From NCBI GenBank assembly GCA_002789635.1, contig PFTQ01000065.1:1-42205 (forward strand): a stretch of 42,205 nt of DNA. The letters are read 5' to 3'. Both the position numbers and the translations under genes were made by a program. The DNA comes from Candidatus Aenigmarchaeota archaeon CG_4_9_14_3_um_filter_37_18. GTDB lineage: Archaea > Aenigmatarchaeota > Aenigmatarchaeia > CG10238-14. Below the pieces are notes generated by a model. That model was not told the origin of the DNA, did no database searches, and saw only the letters and a program-made list of their open reading frames with translations. Below are positions 23,069 through 31,241 of this stretch, piece by piece; the first letter of the stretch is position 1; the number at the start of each line of letters is the position of its first letter.

Positions 23069-23572
23069 ATGGCTGTATTTAAGTTTGTGATCGCAGACCC
23101 AAAAACAAGAAAAAGCTACAAGGCAGAGATGGATCAAGACAAGGCTGCGGGTTTAGTCGGTAAAAAGATTGGCGATAAGTTTAATGGGGACTTGTTGGGT
23201 TTGGCTGGCTACGAGATTGCTATAACCGGAGGCACAGACAAAGACGGTTTTCCAATGCATCCTGATGTTCATGGGATGGTTAAAAAGAAGATAGTTCTTG
23301 CCAGCCCGCCATGCTTCCATCCAAAACACAAAGGCCTAAGAAGGAGAAAGATGATAGTAGGCAATACAATAAGCAGAACTATAGCCCAGATCAACTGCAA
23401 AATCATAAAAGAAGGCTCTAAAAAACCTGAAGAATTGCTTGGAAAGAAAGAAGAGGCAGTTGAAGCACCAAAAGAAGAACCTAAATCCCAGGAGAACAAG
23501 AAAGAGAAGAAATCAGAAGTAAAGGCAGAACCTAAAAAAGAAGAAAACCCAGAAGAGGAGAAGAAAAAGTAG
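23069..23572 (+). CDS. rps6e: Ribosomal protein eS6 with charged tail
   Basis: Residues 1-125 are eS6: KFVIADPKTRKSYKAEM, GLAGYEIAITGGTDKDGFPM and HPKHKGLRRRKMIVGNTIS. It is a structural protein of the 30S subunit. After it comes a K/E/P-rich tail of about 45 residues (EEAVEAPKEEPKSQENKKEK) absent from most archaeal eS6 (about 125 residues). GGTGATT overlaps a mini ORF (ATG GTG ATT TAA) whose stop overlaps the start ATG. It heads the aIF2-gamma cluster. Confidence 0.95.
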   Translation: MAVFKFVIADPKTRKSYKAEMDQDKAAGLVGKKIGDKFNGDLLGLAGYEIAITGGTDKDGFPMHPDVHGMVKKKIVLASPPCFHPKHKGLRRRKMIVGNTISRTIAQINCKIIKEGSKKPEELLGKKEEAVEAPKEEPKSQENKKEKKSEVKAEPKKEENPEEEKKK

Positions 23573-23575
23573 GTG

Positions 23576-24808
23576 ATGAAGTTCGCTGAAAAAATAGACC
23601 CAAAAACAATCCCTGAAATCAATATTGGATTATTTGGCCATGTTGATCATGGTAAAACCACACTTACCCAAGCTATAACAGGCAAGATGACAGACACTCA
23701 TTCTGAGGAGATTAAGAGGGGTATTTCAATAAGGCTAGGCTATGCGGATGTAAGCATCTACAGATGCTCTAAATGCAAAGCATACTGCACAAGCAAGAAA
23801 TGCCCTAAATGTTTTGAAGACTGCAAAATTCAAAGGACAATATCTTTTATAGACGCCCCTGGCCACGAAAGCCTTATGGCAACTGTCCTAACAGGGTCTG
23901 CTATAATAGATGGGGCTATACTTGTCATTGCAGCGAATGAAAAATGCCCTTCCCCGCAGACATATGAGCATTTAACTTCTCTAGATGTGGTCGGAATCAA
24001 AAAAATAATCATTGTTCAAAATAAGATAGATATCGTTGACCAAGAAAGAATAAAAGCAAGCTACAAGGAAATCAAAGAATTTGTGAAAGGCACTATTGCT
24101 GAGAATGCTCCTATAATACCTGTTTCTGCAATGAGAGGGGTGAATATAGAGTATATCATCGAAGCTATGGAAAACAGCATTCCTACCCCAAAAAGAGACT
24201 TAACCAAAGATCCAAAGATGTATGTAGCTAGAAGCTTTGACATCAACAAGCCTGGCTCTGGGGTTGATAAACTGGTTGGGGGAGTAATTGGAGGCTCAAT
24301 AGTTGATGGAAAGCTTAAAAAGGGACAGGAAATAGAGTTAAAGCCTGGTATAAGAATCGGGGAATCATGGAAAATAATAACAACAAAGATAGTATCATTA
24401 GAAAAGGCTGGCAAGAAGCTGGAAGAGGCTGAAGCTGGCGGGCTGTTGGGTATATTAACAGAATTGGACCCATTCTTGGCGAAGGCTGATGGTTTAGTCG
24501 GAAATATAGTAGGCCTTCCAGGAAAACTGCCTGAAATAAGGAACAAGATAACTCTGAATATAAACCTATTAGAAAGGGTTGTTGGAACAAAAGAAGAGAT
24601 GAAAATGCAGAACATCCGGTTTAATGAGCCCTTAATGATCAACATTGGGACAGGCAGGTCGGTTGGGGTGGTTACAAAAATCAGGGGAAAGGATATTGAG
24701 ATGGATCTCAAGCTGCCTATCTGCGCTGATGCCGGGGAAAGAATTGTCCTGTCCCGCCAAGTCATGGGAAGATGGAGACTAATCGGGTATGGTATACTGA
24801 AAGGTTAG
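23576..24808 (+). CDS. eif2g: Translation initiation factor aIF2 gamma
   Basis: This GTPase of about 410 residues has G1 GHVDHGKTTL, G3 DAPGHE, G4 QNKID and the zinc-ribbon insert CSKCKAYCTSKKCPKCFEDC typical of aIF2-gamma. Domains II and III follow (LVGGVIGGSIVDGKL; RIVLSRQVMGRWRLIGYG). It carries Met-tRNAi to the small subunit. The ATG at 23576 is preferred; GTG 23573 directly follows the eS6 stop and forms part of GGTGAT. It is co-transcribed with eS6. Confidence 0.95.
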   Translation: MKFAEKIDPKTIPEINIGLFGHVDHGKTTLTQAITGKMTDTHSEEIKRGISIRLGYADVSIYRCSKCKAYCTSKKCPKCFEDCKIQRTISFIDAPGHESLMATVLTGSAIIDGAILVIAANEKCPSPQTYEHLTSLDVVGIKKIIIVQNKIDIVDQERIKASYKEIKEFVKGTIAENAPIIPVSAMRGVNIEYIIEAMENSIPTPKRDLTKDPKMYVARSFDINKPGSGVDKLVGGVIGGSIVDGKLKKGQEIELKPGIRIGESWKIITTKIVSLEKAGKKLEEAEAGGLLGILTELDPFLAKADGLVGNIVGLPGKLPEIRNKITLNINLLERVVGTKEEMKMQNIRFNEPLMINIGTGRSVGVVTKIRGKDIEMDLKLPICADAGERIVLSRQVMGRWRLIGYGILKG

Positions 24809-25322
24809 GGTATCTCATTCATGAAAATTTTGGTTGCCTAATTTCTGGCGTGGTTGACAAAAATCTTCATGTTTATTCGTTCAATCAAAAATTCCTTTTA
24901 AGAGTTCAAAATTTCGGCATTTTACATGTTTTATTGAAAAATCATTTTTTACCTCATCTGCTTCACGTTTTCTGATTTTTTTGCTTTCAAATTCAACACG
25001 TATACTATTTTTTTCGCCAGTTGCCTTATAATTTTTTTAAAATGGCAATAGTTGCCGGCATTTTTGCGGTAAGTGTTTGAATTTCATGGTTTTAAGCAAC
25101 TTTCCAGGGTTTTGAATGGGTCTGAAACCCCGGGGATGACTTTTTTGGTTGGTTTTAGTAGCATTTTCTTTTTCATGGTCAACCTTTTCAGTTGTCTCGC
25201 CTTTTTCAGACCTCTCAGCTTCTGAAGACTTATTTTTCACTTTTTGGATACTTTCTGTTCAACTTAACCCAAACCTCTGTTGGCCAGCACAATCGTCCAT
25301 TCAATCAATTTAAAAATGCCTA
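24809..25322. other. Gene-free stretch of about 500 bp
   Basis: The plus strand is T-rich with several T5-T7 runs (for example 24975-24981, 25010-25015 and 25030-25036), suggesting terminators for the upstream operon. A hairpin GGGT-CTGAA-ACCC lies near 25119. The minus strand has a 67-codon GTG frame (25240-25037) that is K/E-rich in its first part, but it has no ribosome binding site and I do not call it. TTTAAAAAT at about 25309 is the TATA box of the next gene. Confidence 0.4.
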
Positions 25323-25337
25323 ATGCCAATAAAAATC

Positions 25338-25715
25338 ATGAAGATTATCATCTTAGACACAAACTTCCTGACAATCCCGTTCCAATTCGGATTGGATATC
25401 TTCAAAGAAATAGACGAGCTAATAGGCGAGGAGCATGAAACAGCAACAATAGACCAGGTAGTAAGAGAGCTTGAGAGCCTTTCAAAAGGCAGAAGCAATA
25501 ATTCAACAGCCGCAAGGATAGGCTTGGAGCTGATAAAGAAAAGACAAGTAAAAATCATTAAAACAAAAGGAAAGAATGCAGACGATGAGATAGTAGAATT
25601 ATCCAACGACAAGACAATAGTAGCAACAAACGATAAAGAATTAATTAATAGACTAAAGAATAAAAATATTAAAGTAATTTATTTAAGAGGTAAAAGTCGC
25701 TTAAATATGAGGTGA
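25338..25715 (+). CDS. PIN-domain protein, FCF1/VapC9-like
   Basis: The ATG at 25338 gives 125 residues beginning MKIIILDTNFL, the first PIN acidic site (LDTNF). Later acidic residues lie in VVRELESLSKG, GKNADDEIVELS and VATNDKEL. This matches archaeal FCF1/Nob1-like PIN proteins, probable RNA endonucleases in rRNA processing. A TATA box about 28 bp upstream supports the ATG at 25338 over 25323. In many archaea a PIN gene follows aIF2-gamma, as here. Confidence 0.82.
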   Translation: MKIIILDTNFLTIPFQFGLDIFKEIDELIGEEHETATIDQVVRELESLSKGRSNNSTAARIGLELIKKRQVKIIKTKGKNADDEIVELSNDKTIVATNDKELINRLKNKNIKVIYLRGKSRLNMR

Positions 25716-25717
25716 AA

Positions 25718-27769
25718 ATGTTGATAAATGGCTTGGCAATTAGTTTCATTTCAGCTTTTATTGCATTAGGGTATGCATTCTATTTAGCAATAGGGATAAA
25801 CAAACATAAGATCGGAAATAAAAAAATGAAGGATATATACGAAGCTATAAGGGAAGGATCTAAAGCCTATCTAAAAAGGCAGTACAAGACTATTATCTAT
25901 ATTTCAGTTGTTTTAGCGGTTTTACTCTATTTTGCGTTTGATTTTTCAGGGAACAAATTTCCCTACACATCTTTAGCATTCACTCTAGGCGCTATCTGCT
26001 CGTTAGTTGCAGGATATGTTGGGATGGATGTAGCAACAAAAGCTAATGCAAGAACAGCCTACGCTGGATTGAAAGGAATCAATGAACCAGTCCAAATCGC
26101 TTTTAGAGGCGGGTTGGTTATGGGCTTGTTCAATGTAGGAATGTCTTTACTTGGTGTGTCTGCATTATTCTACTTCTACGACTCTAACCCACACATGATT
26201 ATTGGTTTTGGGTTTGGAGCCAGCCTGTCTGCGTTATTTGCCCAGCTTGGTGGTGGAATCTTCACAAAAGCCGCGGATGTCGGGGCGGATTTGGTTGGAA
26301 AGGTTGAAGCTGGCATTCCAGAAGACGATCCAAGAAACCCAGCAGTTATTGCAGATAATGTTGGCGATAATGTCGGGGATATTGCAGGCAGGGGTGCAGA
26401 CCTTTTTGAGTCATTAACCGGGGAAAATATCGGGGCGATGATAGTAGGATTATCATTATACGCGCTGACAAAAAATTTCTTTTTTGTCTTATTTCCGCTT
26501 CTGGCTAGGAGTGTTGGAATATTCGGAACTATATTCGGCGTCCCGTTTGTTAAAGTGAAAGGGGGGGAAGACCCTATGCGCGGGCTGACAAGAGGTGTTA
26601 TAGCGACAACTTTGTTCTGTATAGTTGGCTTCTATTTTCTGATTAGATTCACTTTGCATAATGTCAACCTATTTTATGCAGGCATGGTCGGTCTGGTCGC
26701 AAGCATTGTAATGATCCTGATAACAGAATACTACACATCAAAGAAGTATAAGCCTGTCAGGGATATAGCAGAAGCGTCTAAAACAGGCCATGCAACAAAC
26801 ATAATCACAGGATTTGCAACAGGCCTTGAAAGCACAGCTTTGCCAGTTATCGTAATATCAATTGCCATTCTTATATCATACTACTTTGGGACTATATTTG
26901 CAGCTCAGGCTAATATAGATAGTTTCATTGGGGGCATATATGGGACAGCTGTTGCAACTATGGGAATGCTATCAATAGCTGGCATGGTTCTTGGATTGGA
27001 TGGTTTTGGGCCTATTGTCGACAATGCAGGCGGCATTGTTGAGATGTCTGGGGGAAGCAGTAAACTGAGAAAAATTACTGATTCTTTAGATTCAGCAGGG
27101 AACACTACCAAAGCATTAACAAAAGGTTATGCGATGGCTTCTGCTGGTTTGGCTGCATTATTGTTGTTCCAAGCATATCTGGAAGTCACTAAAATAACTG
27201 TTGTTGATATAGTTGTCCCGAAGATAATTGTCGGGTTGTTTATCGGGTGTTTGTTGCCGTTTATTTTTGCTTCATTCGCGATCAGGGCTGTGGGAAAAGC
27301 AGCTTTCAAGATGGTTGAGGAGGTAAGAAGGCAGTTCAAAGAAATACCTGGAATAATGACGGGCAAAGCAAAGCCAGACTATTCAAAATGCATTGAAATA
27401 AGCACAGTTGCTGCCCAGAAGGAGATGATCCTGCCTGGGTTGATACCAATAGCCGTCCCGATATTGATTGGGTTCACTTTAGGGGCTGAGGCCGTCGGGG
27501 CATTGCTTATAGGCGCAACCTTGACTGGGTTTATTTTGGCGATGATGATGAACACAGGGGGGGCAGCCTGGGATAATGCCAAGAAATACATAGAAGACGG
27601 ATTCTTGGGTGGAAAGGGATCTGAGGCTCATAAAGCCGCGGTAACCGGAGATACTGTCGGAGACCCATTCAAAGATACAGCAGGCCCATCACTTCATGTG
27701 CTAGTAAAACTATTAAATACTATATGCCTAACATTTGGTATGCTGTTTGTGCTGCATGCATTGTTGTGA
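25718..27769 (+). CDS. hppA: Membrane-bound proton-pumping pyrophosphatase
   Basis: About 683 residues with roughly 16 transmembrane helices. Catalytic loop ADVGADLVGKVEAGIPEDDP, and DNVGDNVGDIAGRGADLFES, are diagnostic; a second site lies in VTGDTVGDPFKDTAGP near the C terminus. It couples PPi hydrolysis to H+ transport. In SAGNTTKALTKG the Lys at about position 467 marks the K+-independent subclass. The start overlaps the PIN stop region; GAGGTGA precedes ATG 25718, with GTG 25712 as an alternative. It sits inside an information-processing operon. Confidence 0.95.
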   Translation: MLINGLAISFISAFIALGYAFYLAIGINKHKIGNKKMKDIYEAIREGSKAYLKRQYKTIIYISVVLAVLLYFAFDFSGNKFPYTSLAFTLGAICSLVAGYVGMDVATKANARTAYAGLKGINEPVQIAFRGGLVMGLFNVGMSLLGVSALFYFYDSNPHMIIGFGFGASLSALFAQLGGGIFTKAADVGADLVGKVEAGIPEDDPRNPAVIADNVGDNVGDIAGRGADLFESLTGENIGAMIVGLSLYALTKNFFFVLFPLLARSVGIFGTIFGVPFVKVKGGEDPMRGLTRGVIATTLFCIVGFYFLIRFTLHNVNLFYAGMVGLVASIVMILITEYYTSKKYKPVRDIAEASKTGHATNIITGFATGLESTALPVIVISIAILISYYFGTIFAAQANIDSFIGGIYGTAVATMGMLSIAGMVLGLDGFGPIVDNAGGIVEMSGGSSKLRKITDSLDSAGNTTKALTKGYAMASAGLAALLLFQAYLEVTKITVVDIVVPKIIVGLFIGCLLPFIFASFAIRAVGKAAFKMVEEVRRQFKEIPGIMTGKAKPDYSKCIEISTVAAQKEMILPGLIPIAVPILIGFTLGAEAVGALLIGATLTGFILAMMMNTGGAAWDNAKKYIEDGFLGGKGSEAHKAAVTGDTVGDPFKDTAGPSLHVLVKLLNTICLTFGMLFVLHALL

Positions 27770-27778
27770 GGGGAATGA

Positions 27779-28360
27779 ATGTATAAGATAGCAACGATTA
27801 AGACGAAAATAAAAGTCCCGCCTACAAAGTTTGGGATGAGCCTTCAAAAAGCCATAAAGGAGAGCATCGCAGATTCTTATGAATGCAGGTTAGACAAGAG
27901 GATAGGCATGGGCTTGGCAGTGACAGAAATAAAAGAGATAGGGGAAGGAAAAATAATCGCAGAAGATGCAAGCATTCATTACCCAGTTACTTTTGATATT
28001 TTAAGCTTTAAGCCAGAGGTCCACGAAATTGTAACCGGGGATGTTATTGACAACACTGAGTTTGGAAGCTTCATAAGAATAGGCCCAATGGATGGTTTAG
28101 TCCATGTATCCCAATTGATGAATGATTATGTTAGCTTTGATGAGAAAAACTCGATTTTTTTAGGGAAAGAAAGCAAAAGGACCCTTAAAGAAGGCGACCC
28201 TGTCAGGGGGAAGGTCATCTCTGTGGCTATGATGCCTGGGAAAGAGAACAAGATCGGATTAACAATGAGGCAGCACAATCTTGGGGCGTTCAGCTGGATA
28301 GAAGACGAAAAGAAAAAGTTTAGAAAGGTTCTGAAAGAGACTCCGAGCAAGAAGAAGTGA
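27779..28360 (+). CDS. rpo7: RNA polymerase subunit Rpo7 (RpoE')
   Basis: The 193-residue protein has the N-terminal SHS2-like tip domain (MYKIATIKTKIKVPPTKFG; GKIIAEDASIHYPVTFDIL) followed by an S1 RNA-binding domain (GDVIDNTEFGSFIRIGPMDG; GLVHVSQL). It forms the RNA polymerase stalk with Rpo4. GAGGGGAATGA precedes the ATG. It lies 9 nt after hppA and its stop overlaps the next gene's ribosome binding site. Confidence 0.93.
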   Translation: MYKIATIKTKIKVPPTKFGMSLQKAIKESIADSYECRLDKRIGMGLAVTEIKEIGEGKIIAEDASIHYPVTFDILSFKPEVHEIVTGDVIDNTEFGSFIRIGPMDGLVHVSQLMNDYVSFDEKNSIFLGKESKRTLKEGDPVRGKVISVAMMPGKENKIGLTMRQHNLGAFSWIEDEKKKFRKVLKETPSKKK

Positions 28361-28365
28361 TAAAA

Positions 28366-28557
28366 ATGGTTAAAAAACAATATGTATGCAGGAACTGCAA
28401 GATGTTTACCACAGAGAAAGAATGCCCTAACTGCAAGAGCAAGGACTTGTCAGCCAGCTGGAAGGGCGTGGTTATAATCAATAAAATGGAAGACAGCGAG
28501 ATTGTAAAAGCATTGAAAGTTAATAAGCCAGGAAAATATGCTCTATTTGTCGGCTGA
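28366..28557 (+). CDS. spt4: Transcription elongation factor Spt4 (RpoE'')
   Basis: The 63-residue protein has the zinc site CRNCKMF...CPNC (Cys8, 11, 20, 23) and the conserved SKDLSASWKGVVIIN. Spt4 pairs with Spt5 and raises elongation processivity. The ATG at 28366 follows GTGAT, which lies in the rpo7 stop. Its 3' end overlaps the convergent eL31 gene by 15 nt. Confidence 0.93.
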   Translation: MVKKQYVCRNCKMFTTEKECPNCKSKDLSASWKGVVIINKMEDSEIVKALKVNKPGKYALFVG

Positions 28558-28974
28558 TTTTGTGCTTTCTTCGGGTTGTTCAGGTTTTTCTTCTGCTTTT
28601 TTCTGTTCTTTAGCCTCTGGTTTAGATTCCTTGGGTGTTTCTTTTGGTTTTTCTTGGGTTTTAGTCTCTTCTTTTTTAGGCTTTTCTTTGGTTAATTCCT
28701 CTTCAAAGACATGGCCCCACATCTCTGCCTTAACAACATCATTGTCGTCTTCATCCTTAACTTTTATTGCCTTGATCTTGATTTTTTCAGGGGGTTTCTT
28801 AATGCTTCTATACCATATCGCTTTGTTTATGCTTGCCCCTATCTTGATGTTGTCTGCTTTCATGTGCCTCTTTAGGTATTTCCTGACTATAAATGAAGAT
28901 GCGTGGGATTTTCTTGTTTTTGGGCCTTTCAGGGCTTCTTTTCTTAGGTTTATTGTAAAGACCTTTTCTTCCAT
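28543..28974 (-). CDS. rpl31e: Ribosomal protein eL31 with charged tail
   Basis: Residues 1-85 are eL31 (FTINLRKEALKGPKTRKSHA; SSFIVRKYLKRHMKADNIKI; IGASINKAIWYRSIKK). A K/E/P-rich tail of about 50 residues follows (KPKKEETKTQEKPKETPKES), absent from ordinary archaeal eL31. GTTGAT lies 4 nt before ATG 28974, which fits better than the TTG 28983. It converges on spt4, overlapping it by 15 nt. Confidence 0.9.
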   Translation of the reverse strand: MEEKVFTINLRKEALKGPKTRKSHASSFIVRKYLKRHMKADNIKIGASINKAIWYRSIKKPPEKIKIKAIKVKDEDDNDVVKAEMWGHVFEEELTKEKPKKEETKTQEKPKETPKESKPEAKEQKKAEEKPEQPEESTKSADK

Positions 28975-29098
28975 AAGCATCAACTCTATATTAGGGTGGA
29001 AAGTTTAAAAGGTTTGAGTTGAGTTTTTTCATCGGGGAAGTTGCCAAAATTTCATCCGTTAGTTAGACATTTAAGCCTATACTGAAAGTTTATATCCT

Positions 29099-29266
29099 AT
29101 GAATCAAATAACAAGAAGATATACTGCAAGTGGTTCCAAAGTTAATGACCTTGGTGAAAGAGGTTTTTGGACGGGTGTATTTACATATCCTTTGTGCCAA
29201 GGAGCTGAATGTGAGGAATATCAAGATGGTAGATGCTCCTTCAGAGTATATTGTGAAGCCTTTTAA
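29099..29266 (+). CDS. Small Cys-rich protein
   Basis: A 55-codon frame from ATG 29099 has strong protein character (RGFWTGVFTYPLCQGAECEE, then YQDGRCSFRVYCEAF), with four Cys in its last 23 residues. Its third codon positions are AT-rich like the neighbouring genes. The overlapping longer frame from GTG 29130 has GC-rich third positions over the same stretch and is therefore likelier to be the shadow. TTTAAG about 26 bp upstream could be its TATA box, although a better TATA (29087-29094) sits too close. Function unknown; possibly a small metal-binding protein. Confidence 0.5.
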   Translation: MNQITRRYTASGSKVNDLGERGFWTGVFTYPLCQGAECEEYQDGRCSFRVYCEAF

Positions 29267-29343
29267 CGAGGAGAGAATGGGTGCCTTTGGGATAAATCTG
29301 GAAAAACTAATAGAATTTATATCAAATCAAAAAAAGCGTGTTT

Positions 29344-29703
29344 TTAAATTTCAAGATACCTAGAATTTTGTACATCATATATTTGATTAAGTCTCCAGTT
29401 TCCTGTATAATGCTCGCTTAATTTTCTTAATAATTCTCCTTCTGAACCCGCTTCTAATATCCAATATTCCCCTCCATCATAGAATGGTCGTGTCGCATCT
29501 AGCGCAACAAACCCGCATCCACCTAGTCTTATTACAGATACTTGATGGGAAATTTGATAAATAATCCTTTCGCCAATACGATCGTCAGATCTGGTAGTGT
29601 ATATTCTAGAATTTGGAAATTCCCTCTGTAATATTTTGCCTAAATCATTTGAGATAAAAACGCATTGACTGAATATTCTTTCAACTGACCATTCTCTTCT
29701 CAA
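29344..29703 (-). CDS. Hypothetical protein
   Basis: This 119-residue protein has alternating alpha/beta character (RIYTTRSDDRIGERIIYQI; VIRLGGCGFVALDATRPFYD; YWILEAGSEGELLRKLSEHY). It starts with TTG, and ATATTTATG about 26 bp upstream is a good TATA box, implying a leaderless TTG. It is divergent from 29793. No family recognised. Confidence 0.5.
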   Translation of the reverse strand: MRREWSVERIFSQCVFISNDLGKILQREFPNSRIYTTRSDDRIGERIIYQISHQVSVIRLGGCGFVALDATRPFYDGGEYWILEAGSEGELLRKLSEHYTGNWRLNQIYDVQNSRYLEI

Positions 29704-29763
29704 CTATTTAATCGCAGATTCATATGTCATAAATATTGCTCAGGTTTTTACTCTCAGTATGGA

Positions 29764-29770
29764 TTTAAAT
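29764..29770 (+). promoter_or_regulatory. TATA box of the gene at 29793
   Basis: TTTAAAT is centred about 26 bp upstream of ATG 29793, so the transcript is leaderless. Confidence 0.5.
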
Positions 29771-29792
29771 TTTTAACGATGTATCTATTATC

Positions 29793-30101
29793 ATGCTTAA
29801 ACAAGTGCCAGATAGAATAGATAGAATAACTAGAGGTATACCATTGCCTTTTGATCCTCTTCCAACCGTTGTGGTACATCACGGGGTTGATCACAAAGAA
29901 TCAACAATATCCCTTAGCCTCGTGGGAGTTTCCAAATATTTTTTTGTTGAGGGTACAGGGAGGCACATAGCAATATCAGATATAGAAAGACTTCCTATAG
30001 GCGGTTTACCGTTTAATGAAAATGAATATATCGTTGTGGAGCTTGATTGGAAAACGTTTAAACAGTATTGCCAACCCTACAGGCAGGTCAGTTATTGTTA
30101 A
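29793..30101 (+). CDS. Hypothetical protein
   Basis: A 102-residue protein with Pro- and His-rich N-terminal part (PLPFDPLPTVVVHHGVDHKE) and beta-strands (ISLSLVGVSKYFFVEGTGRH; YIVVELDWKTFKQYC). Leaderless ATG supported by the TATA box. No family recognised. It belongs to a string of orphan genes at 29-30.1 kb with weak similarity to anything known to me. Confidence 0.5.
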   Translation: MLKQVPDRIDRITRGIPLPFDPLPTVVVHHGVDHKESTISLSLVGVSKYFFVEGTGRHIAISDIERLPIGGLPFNENEYIVVELDWKTFKQYCQPYRQVSYC

Positions 30102-30144
30102 CTTGCAAAGATCTTCTTCTCGCCTTTCAAACCAATCCACTCAT

Positions 30145-30179
30145 TTATAAGTCTTCTCTAACACAAATATTATTCATGA
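30145..30179 (+). repeat. Copy 1 of a duplicated 35-bp promoter and start codon
   Basis: Identical over 35 bp to 31922-31956. It contains TTATAAG (TATA box), then a 24-bp spacer, and ends in ATGA. Here the ATG (30176) opens only a 63-codon frame antisense to the ACT-domain remnant, so this copy probably has no true gene. It is either the scar of a duplication or the promoter of a lost gene. Confidence 0.8.
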
Positions 30180-30204
30180 TTTGTCGACAAAAAACTGATT
30201 ATAT

Positions 30205-30480
30205 TCATTCTGAATTCCGAGAAGTAGAATCAGGTATTAACTCTGTTAATATTTTATACGCCTTTGGTAGATCTTTATTCTCAAACAAAAAGAACACTTC
30301 AGTTTCGATGTTAGACGTTCCAATCATATTTACATTATTGAAAGCTAGATTCTTGCTAAGAAGATAAAAGAATCCTGGTGTTGTAATATACTTTTTTGGA
30401 ATATACATGAGAATTATATCAAGATTATTTCTTGTAGTGACAATCTCATCTTTACTAAAAACTTTCAAAAATTTCTCCAA
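30205..30480 (-). pseudogene. C-terminal remnant of an ACT-domain protein
   Basis: The frame (91 residues, TTG start) resembles the C-terminal ACT-like domain of a widespread DPANN regulator (KYITTPGFFYLLSKNLAFNN; VNMIGTSNIETEVFFLFENK, DLPKAYKILTEL). The family normally has a longer N-terminal part with a helical segment and a first ACT-like domain, which is missing. The sequence upstream (30481 on) instead carries a plus-strand fragment, so the gene appears truncated at about 30460-30480. A shortened functional protein cannot be excluded. Confidence 0.5.
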
Positions 30481-30693
30481 AAGGAATGGAAAGACCTCCT
30501 AAAAAGAGCCAAAAAGAATAAACTGAAGATAGTCTTATTTACCAAGGAAGCACAGATAAGTAAAACATACGAAGAGTATATTGATAAGATGAAGGATAGA
30601 GTTTTTGATTCCATTAACATTATAGGAATGGGTGTTGTTGGACCAAAGGAAAAAGTAACTAGTTTTTCTGGCGACTTGACTTTGTTAAGATAG
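30481..30693 (+). pseudogene. 3' remnant of an unidentified protein gene
   Basis: Seventy open codons end at TAG 30691 with good protein character (WKDLLKRAKKNKLKIVLFTK; YEEYIDKMKDRVFDSINIIG, MGVVGPKEKVTSF). There is no start codon at its upstream end, where it meets the ACT remnant. It is probably the tail of a broken gene; the identity is unknown. Confidence 0.4.
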
Positions 30694-30800
30694 ACTATTG
30701 TGTTATCCTGAATTGTTTGCAGCCTTCTCGTACCTATAAAATCTATCGAATCAGAAAGGAAGTGATCTTGATCGTTCAAACCAATATTCCTACAGTTCAT
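30694..30800. other. Short stretch without a recognised gene
   Basis: Between the plus-strand remnant and the HEPN gene lie about 107 bp. The minus-strand frame through it is open but does not look coding in composition. No promoter is obvious. Confidence 0.3.
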
Positions 30801-31241
30801 TCAATTGTTTTCTATCTCTTTCCTCAAAATTTTAAGAATTTCTTCCCCGCATTTATCCCAAAAACCCAGTATTTCCTCTGTTTGGGGTATAGAAGTTCTG
30901 AAGCCCCTGTAATTCACATCATGCCTGATTTTCTTAAACCTGCCAAGGGAATTTAATTTGACTTTATCTCTTATATCAAATTCCTTGAGGATTTCCATGC
31001 TAACCTCATGATTCCCAGGCTCAAACCCAAGAAGCCCTAATTTGACATCCCCCAACTGCCGAATGGATTCATAAACTTCCCTAAAAATAAGAGTTGCTGT
31101 GTCTTTATTTAGTTTAATGGACTTGGCGACTTTTGCATTTATCTCTGCGGAGTTCATCATAGCCTTTATTTTCTCAATATCCTTCTGCTTATTCCTCAGA
31201 ACGCCGATTTTGAGCCAAGCGGAAATAACCTCTTTCCTCAT
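30801..31241 (-). CDS. HEPN-domain protein, toxin of a HEPN-MNT pair
   Basis: The 146-residue protein is all-helical. After the N-terminal helices (AEINAKVAKSIKLNKDTATL) comes RFKKIRHDVNYRGF, an R-x5-H-like HEPN ribonuclease motif with the Tyr that HEPN-MNT toxins often carry. In known pairs the toxin cleaves RNA and the nucleotidyltransferase partner AMPylates it. The start overlaps the stop of the MNT gene as ATGA, so both are co-translated. Confidence 0.7.
   Translation of the reverse strand: MRKEVISAWLKIGVLRNKQKDIEKIKAMMNSAEINAKVAKSIKLNKDTATLIFREVYESIRQLGDVKLGLLGFEPGNHEVSMEILKEFDIRDKVKLNSLGRFKKIRHDVNYRGFRTSIPQTEEILGFWDKCGEEILKILRKEIENN

Noticed and set aside
25037..25240. Minus-strand 67-codon K/E-rich frame
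   Set aside because: GTG start without ribosome binding site or TATA box; composition alone (similar to the eS6 and eL31 tails) is not enough.
24809..25322. Possible structured RNA in the gene-free stretch
   Set aside because: Only one short hairpin and no C/D or H/ACA box arrangement that I could pair convincingly.
29130..29363. 77-codon GTG frame overlapping the Cys-rich small gene
   Set aside because: GC-rich third positions unlike neighbouring genes; the overlapping frame at 29099 fits better, though the end of this frame remains unexplained.
30465..30800. Minus-strand 111-codon frame
   Set aside because: Antisense to a more protein-like plus-strand fragment; Phe/Leu/Ser shadow composition.
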